From the NCBI RefSeq assembly GCF_963576545.1, contig NC_083641.1, forward strand, positions 16,038,002-16,102,001: DNA of 64,000 nucleotides, written 5' to 3'. Origin of the DNA: Limanda limanda (taxonomy: Eukaryota > Chordata > Actinopteri > Pleuronectiformes > Pleuronectidae). This document shows positions 60,735 through 64,000 of this stretch, in pieces. Made by a program: the position numbers and the translations under genes. Below the pieces are notes generated by a model. That model was not told the origin of the DNA, searched no databases, and saw only the letters and a program-made list of their open reading frames with translations. The first letter of the stretch is position 1. Each line of letters starts with the position of its first letter.

Positions 60735-62869
60735 GCAATATATCAATATATTTATATATTATTAGTAAGTTACATCCACTGGAATAAGTACACTTGAAGT
60801 GTTAAAATAGATTATTTAGATTGTTTAACTTTGTATATTGCTACTGTACGTTTTGCTGAATATTTTTCTGAATTGATTTTTAAAAAGTTCTGTTGATTTG
60901 TCACATGATTCATTGTGTTACAGTTTACAGGAGGCATTTAGGAATCAAGGATATGTTGTGTGTAAAGCCGCATTAAGAAAACGGGCATATTGATGCAGCA
61001 TGAGACTGTGTGGATGAAAAGGTTGTCTTCTTTTTTAGCAAAAATGCAAATGTGATCAGGGCTTTAGTTTGCCTCTTAGCTTGTTATCCATTAGCATAAC
61101 TGTGTGCACTATTCTTCCTCTGGTTTTATGAGACAGTTCAAAGCTGTCTTCTTTAAAACCGTTTTTTTTCCTTCCCTGAACATGAGAGACTGTTTGACCT
61201 CTTGACATCATCACTGCACTTGTCATTTAAATGAAACGACAGGTAGATTAAACTCTCCACCCACCTTTCTTAAGACTGATTTCACATTTCAGATGCTATC
61301 AGATGGTATTATGTAACATCTCGGATGAATAATCAAAACACTGGCTGCTATATATGCACCCAAGCTGCTGTTTGTCCAAAGTGGAGACTGATGACTTGTT
61401 TGTCTGCTTTGAAGGAAAAAACGCTAATGAGCCAAAGAGGCCCACCACCGCAATTAACAAAAAGACGAATGGTGTGGTGCCTTTATGAAGATGTCTTTTC
61501 ATGAATATTTCAACTAAAGGGAGTAAATCTTCACCGCCTGATTTTTTTTCTAATCCTCAGAGCATGTCTAACTTCATCAGTCAAACACCACAAGACATTC
61601 TATCATTAACTCACATCCACGGAGAACGTCTTCCATCTTTATAAATGCCTATATCATAACTCTAATCCTCTTAATAAAGATGCTAATAAATGTCAGCAGC
61701 AGAAACACCTCTGTCTCATCCTGGTTGAGGTCAAAATGTTTATTTTTAGGGTCATGTTACATGGGCTCTAGCAATAATGCTGTGTGGTACCCAATGTGAG
61801 AAGCAGAGAGGTGCTGCTCCTGGTCTTTCTACGGTTTTTGGTCCTTGGCTGAGCACAAGCTACTGACTGGTTACCGCATATACTGTGTTTAGCTTCCTAT
61901 ACTGATCTACTGTACATATAATTGGAATAAAATGGAGGATTGTCTAGTCTGCTGTTTATTGAAACAGAGAACAAATTTCCACGTGATTCTATTATTTAAA
62001 TTTTCTCAGACATTTAGAATTTGATTATTTATCTTAGTCAACAACAATTATTTGATGTATGACAAATCGAATGTCTACTTGGTTGGATTCTGTAACGTCA
62101 CTTTGGCCATACAGGAGACCGTCAACACATATTGTTAACCGCTTCATACGTCATACAACACATAGGGTCAGAATATTGAAATATAAATCTTTATTATACA
62201 AAAAAGATTTGATAAGTTGATCGAGTAAAAGCAGTCTTAACCAACCGTGAACCGATTGGTTGATGTGCAATAGAAACAGTGCACGTCATGGACACACACC
62301 ACCTGATCTCACATTACTAAACAACACAACAAAACAAACGGAAACAAAACCACCAAGGCAGTGTCTCACTGGCTGTAAACCAACAAAGTAAAACATAATC
62401 AAACTCATACAATAAAGTAATGGTATCATTTAGGACTGATAAATGGTTTGGATTACACATTGTAAGTTGTGAAAATGTGGGGATCTTTCCAGACATTATT
62501 CTCTCTTCTTATCTATAAAGTAATTCAGTGTATTTAGTAAATGATAAAATAATATTCAGGCCAGTTCGAAATATTATCTACAATTTACCACCAAAAAATG
62601 CATTGGATACCTGTGAGAAATAATTCAGGTCAGCCTAGTTTTTACAGTATTTTTTTTAAAGAGGCAGATACTATCTCATAAGACTCCTGACACTGTCATC
62701 TGATGTGTGGAAAATAATTGTACTACTTGAAGAAAATATTTGGCAGGTAAAGTTTCAGGACCAAACTGTCCCTTTACTAGGATGAGAGGAAAAGTGTCTT
62801 CTGTTCTTAACCAAGAGAAAAGTTGGATTTTAAAATTATTTTTCTTCATATAATAAGAGCACTGTTCTC
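60735..62869. other. Intergenic sequence downstream of ccdc92b
   Basis: AT-rich DNA with no coding feature I can support. A minus-strand AATAAA (plus TTTATT at about 62190) could end a gene lying to the right, but no minus-strand exon was recognised before the window ends. Confidence 0.4.
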
Positions 62870-63030
62870 TGAACATCATAGACGGTATATAAAGATGATG
62901 ACATGACATCTTCCCAAAACTGAAAACAAAGCATCTTAATCGCCCCCTGGTGGCTGGCTGCAGTGTTAGAGGATGGGACATGGGCCAACCTAGAAAGTCG
63001 CATGTCGAATACATTATTCTTAAAGATTTG
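62870..63030 (+). repeat. Dispersed cctggtgg-ggctgcag repeat, copy B
   Basis: It carries cgccccctggtggctggctg, cagtgttagaggatgggaca and tgggccaacctagaaagtc, in the same order as the copy at 56941-57075. Confidence 0.6.
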
Positions 63031-63345
63031 TTCAGTCCTTTATAGGTAGATCACAATTATGTCCAAGTGTTACTTTTTTTCTGGTAGGTTTGGTTTTGAT
63101 TAATTATTTGATGCTGTAAAAATGGGTTGAAAAGTCAAGATTGACAGCTCAGACTGAGCCTCAATTGGTTGAGCGTGTACATCAGTGGAACCTCGATACC
63201 GTGCCTCCATCCCTGACCACAACTGCAAAGACTCTGAATCCAAATATGCACGGTGGTGGCGTTTGTGTCCGGGATACTTTGACCTCATATCTGGATATTT
63301 GGAGGAAGTGAAGACGTGTCGTCCATCTTCATATGGAGTCTATGG

Positions 63346-63592
63346 CAGTGGTTCTTAAACTTTTGCAATTGATGGACCCTTTTACTGAAGCAAACTAGAC
63401 CACAGTCAAAGATTTTTCATTTGAGATGTGTTATTCTAGTGAGTGTATGGAGAAGAGTAGTCATACATTATCTCTGTGTTACCTATAGATTACATTTTAG
63501 TGGATCTAAACGTCCCTATTTGCCAGGGGCCCCCTGGAACCTCTCCCGGTCGGACCATTTGGGGTCCCTGCACCCCACTTTGGGTACCCCTG
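63346..63592 (+). mobile_element. hAT-type non-autonomous element with 8-bp target duplication
   Basis: A 247-bp element with ends CAGTGGTTC... and ...GGTACCCCTG, imperfect inverted repeats starting CAG as in hAT transposons. It is flanked by identical GTCTATGG at 63338-63345 and 63593-63600. The 8-bp duplication plus CAG termini fit the hAT superfamily. No coding capacity. Confidence 0.85.
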
Positions 63593-63600
63593 GTCTATGG

Positions 63601-64000
63601 TGATCATGGTATAATATATACATGTTCAGTGATCAGTTGTGTATGTGTCACAGTTGTGAGTAGCTGCTCTCAGTGGGAGTGGGGTGAAGCAGATCAGTGT
63701 AACAGCCACTGACATGTGGGTCAAACTGTCAAAGGTAAGTCCTGGTAATTAATAATTAATTTGTGTTGTTGATAACAGTAACAGTGCTGCGGTTATTTGT
63801 CACCCACGATCATTTATTCTTCGTGTGTATGAGAAACTCTCCCCTGTCTAAAAAATAAAGATGAGATTTAAAATTAAAGAGAGAGAGAAAAGGGAAATAA
63901 AAAAAGAAACATTTGTCGCATGCGGCTTTCCGTAGCTCCACGCTCAGTGGGAGGGGAAGTGCAACGCAAAGGCAAAGAGGTCAAGAGGAGGGAGGAGAGA
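63601..64000. other. Right edge of window
   Basis: Purine-rich sequence at 63850-63900 is followed by a GC-rich stretch (63915-64000) that could be the start of a promoter or 5' UTR for the next gene. No exon can be called. Confidence 0.35.

Noticed and set aside
1..64000. CRISPR arrays, bacterial operons, tRNA or rRNA genes
   Set aside because: None seen by eye. The split-gene structure and repeats are those of a vertebrate nuclear genome.

Overview
The window is nuclear DNA from a vertebrate, almost certainly a teleost fish. It holds split genes with GT-AG introns, abundant CA/GT microsatellites and several dispersed repeats of kinds I know from bony-fish genomes. It also carries a Ty3/Gypsy retrotransposon whose Gag resembles the PNMA family. 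I see no bacterial-type operons, CRISPR arrays, rRNA or tRNA genes.

Gene layout. (1) 1-3945, + strand: the 3' nine exons of as3mt (arsenite methyltransferase); its first exon lies left of the window. (2) 3988-about 11690, - strand: a complete 18-coding-exon gene for a Rieske plus FAD/NAD(P)H oxidoreductase of the AIFM3/AIFM4 family. I spliced it by hand to 534 codons with every phase consistent. It meets as3mt tail to tail, with the two poly(A) signals about 60 bp apart. (3) 14103-39203, + strand: a complete four-exon TLC-domain gene (tlcd2-like, 241 aa) with a TATA promoter, a 16.9-kb third intron full of repeats, and a probable 3-kb 3' UTR. (4) 39459-48108: an 8.65-kb LTR retrotransposon with two 1,094-bp LTRs that look identical, a PNMA-like gag, and pol in two overlapping frames. 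(5) about 48850-60734, + strand: a complete ccdc92b-like coiled-coil gene with a GC-rich 5' UTR exon, three coding exons (one only 48 bp) and 300 aa. (6) 60735-64000: downstream sequence with dispersed repeats and a small hAT-type element that has a perfect 8-bp target duplication.

How the genes relate. The four host genes are not an operon. as3mt and the AIFM gene are both redox or thiol enzymes, but their adjacency may be accidental. tlcd2 next to ccdc92b recalls human 17p13.3, where I recall both genes mapping, which supports those two names. The most noteworthy points are: loss of one conserved catalytic/arsenic-binding cysteine in As3mt; a young PNMA-related Ty3/Gypsy element with a tRNA-Arg-type primer site and a single break in pol; a solo LTR and a hAT element, each with an exact target duplication; three copies of one inverted-repeat transposon family, each in an intron of a different gene; and four near-perfect intronic palindromes, one with 30-bp arms.

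Limits: exons were called by eye from splice signals, reading frame and remembered family sequences. Transcription starts, UTR ends, transposon family names and the species cannot be fixed without searches.
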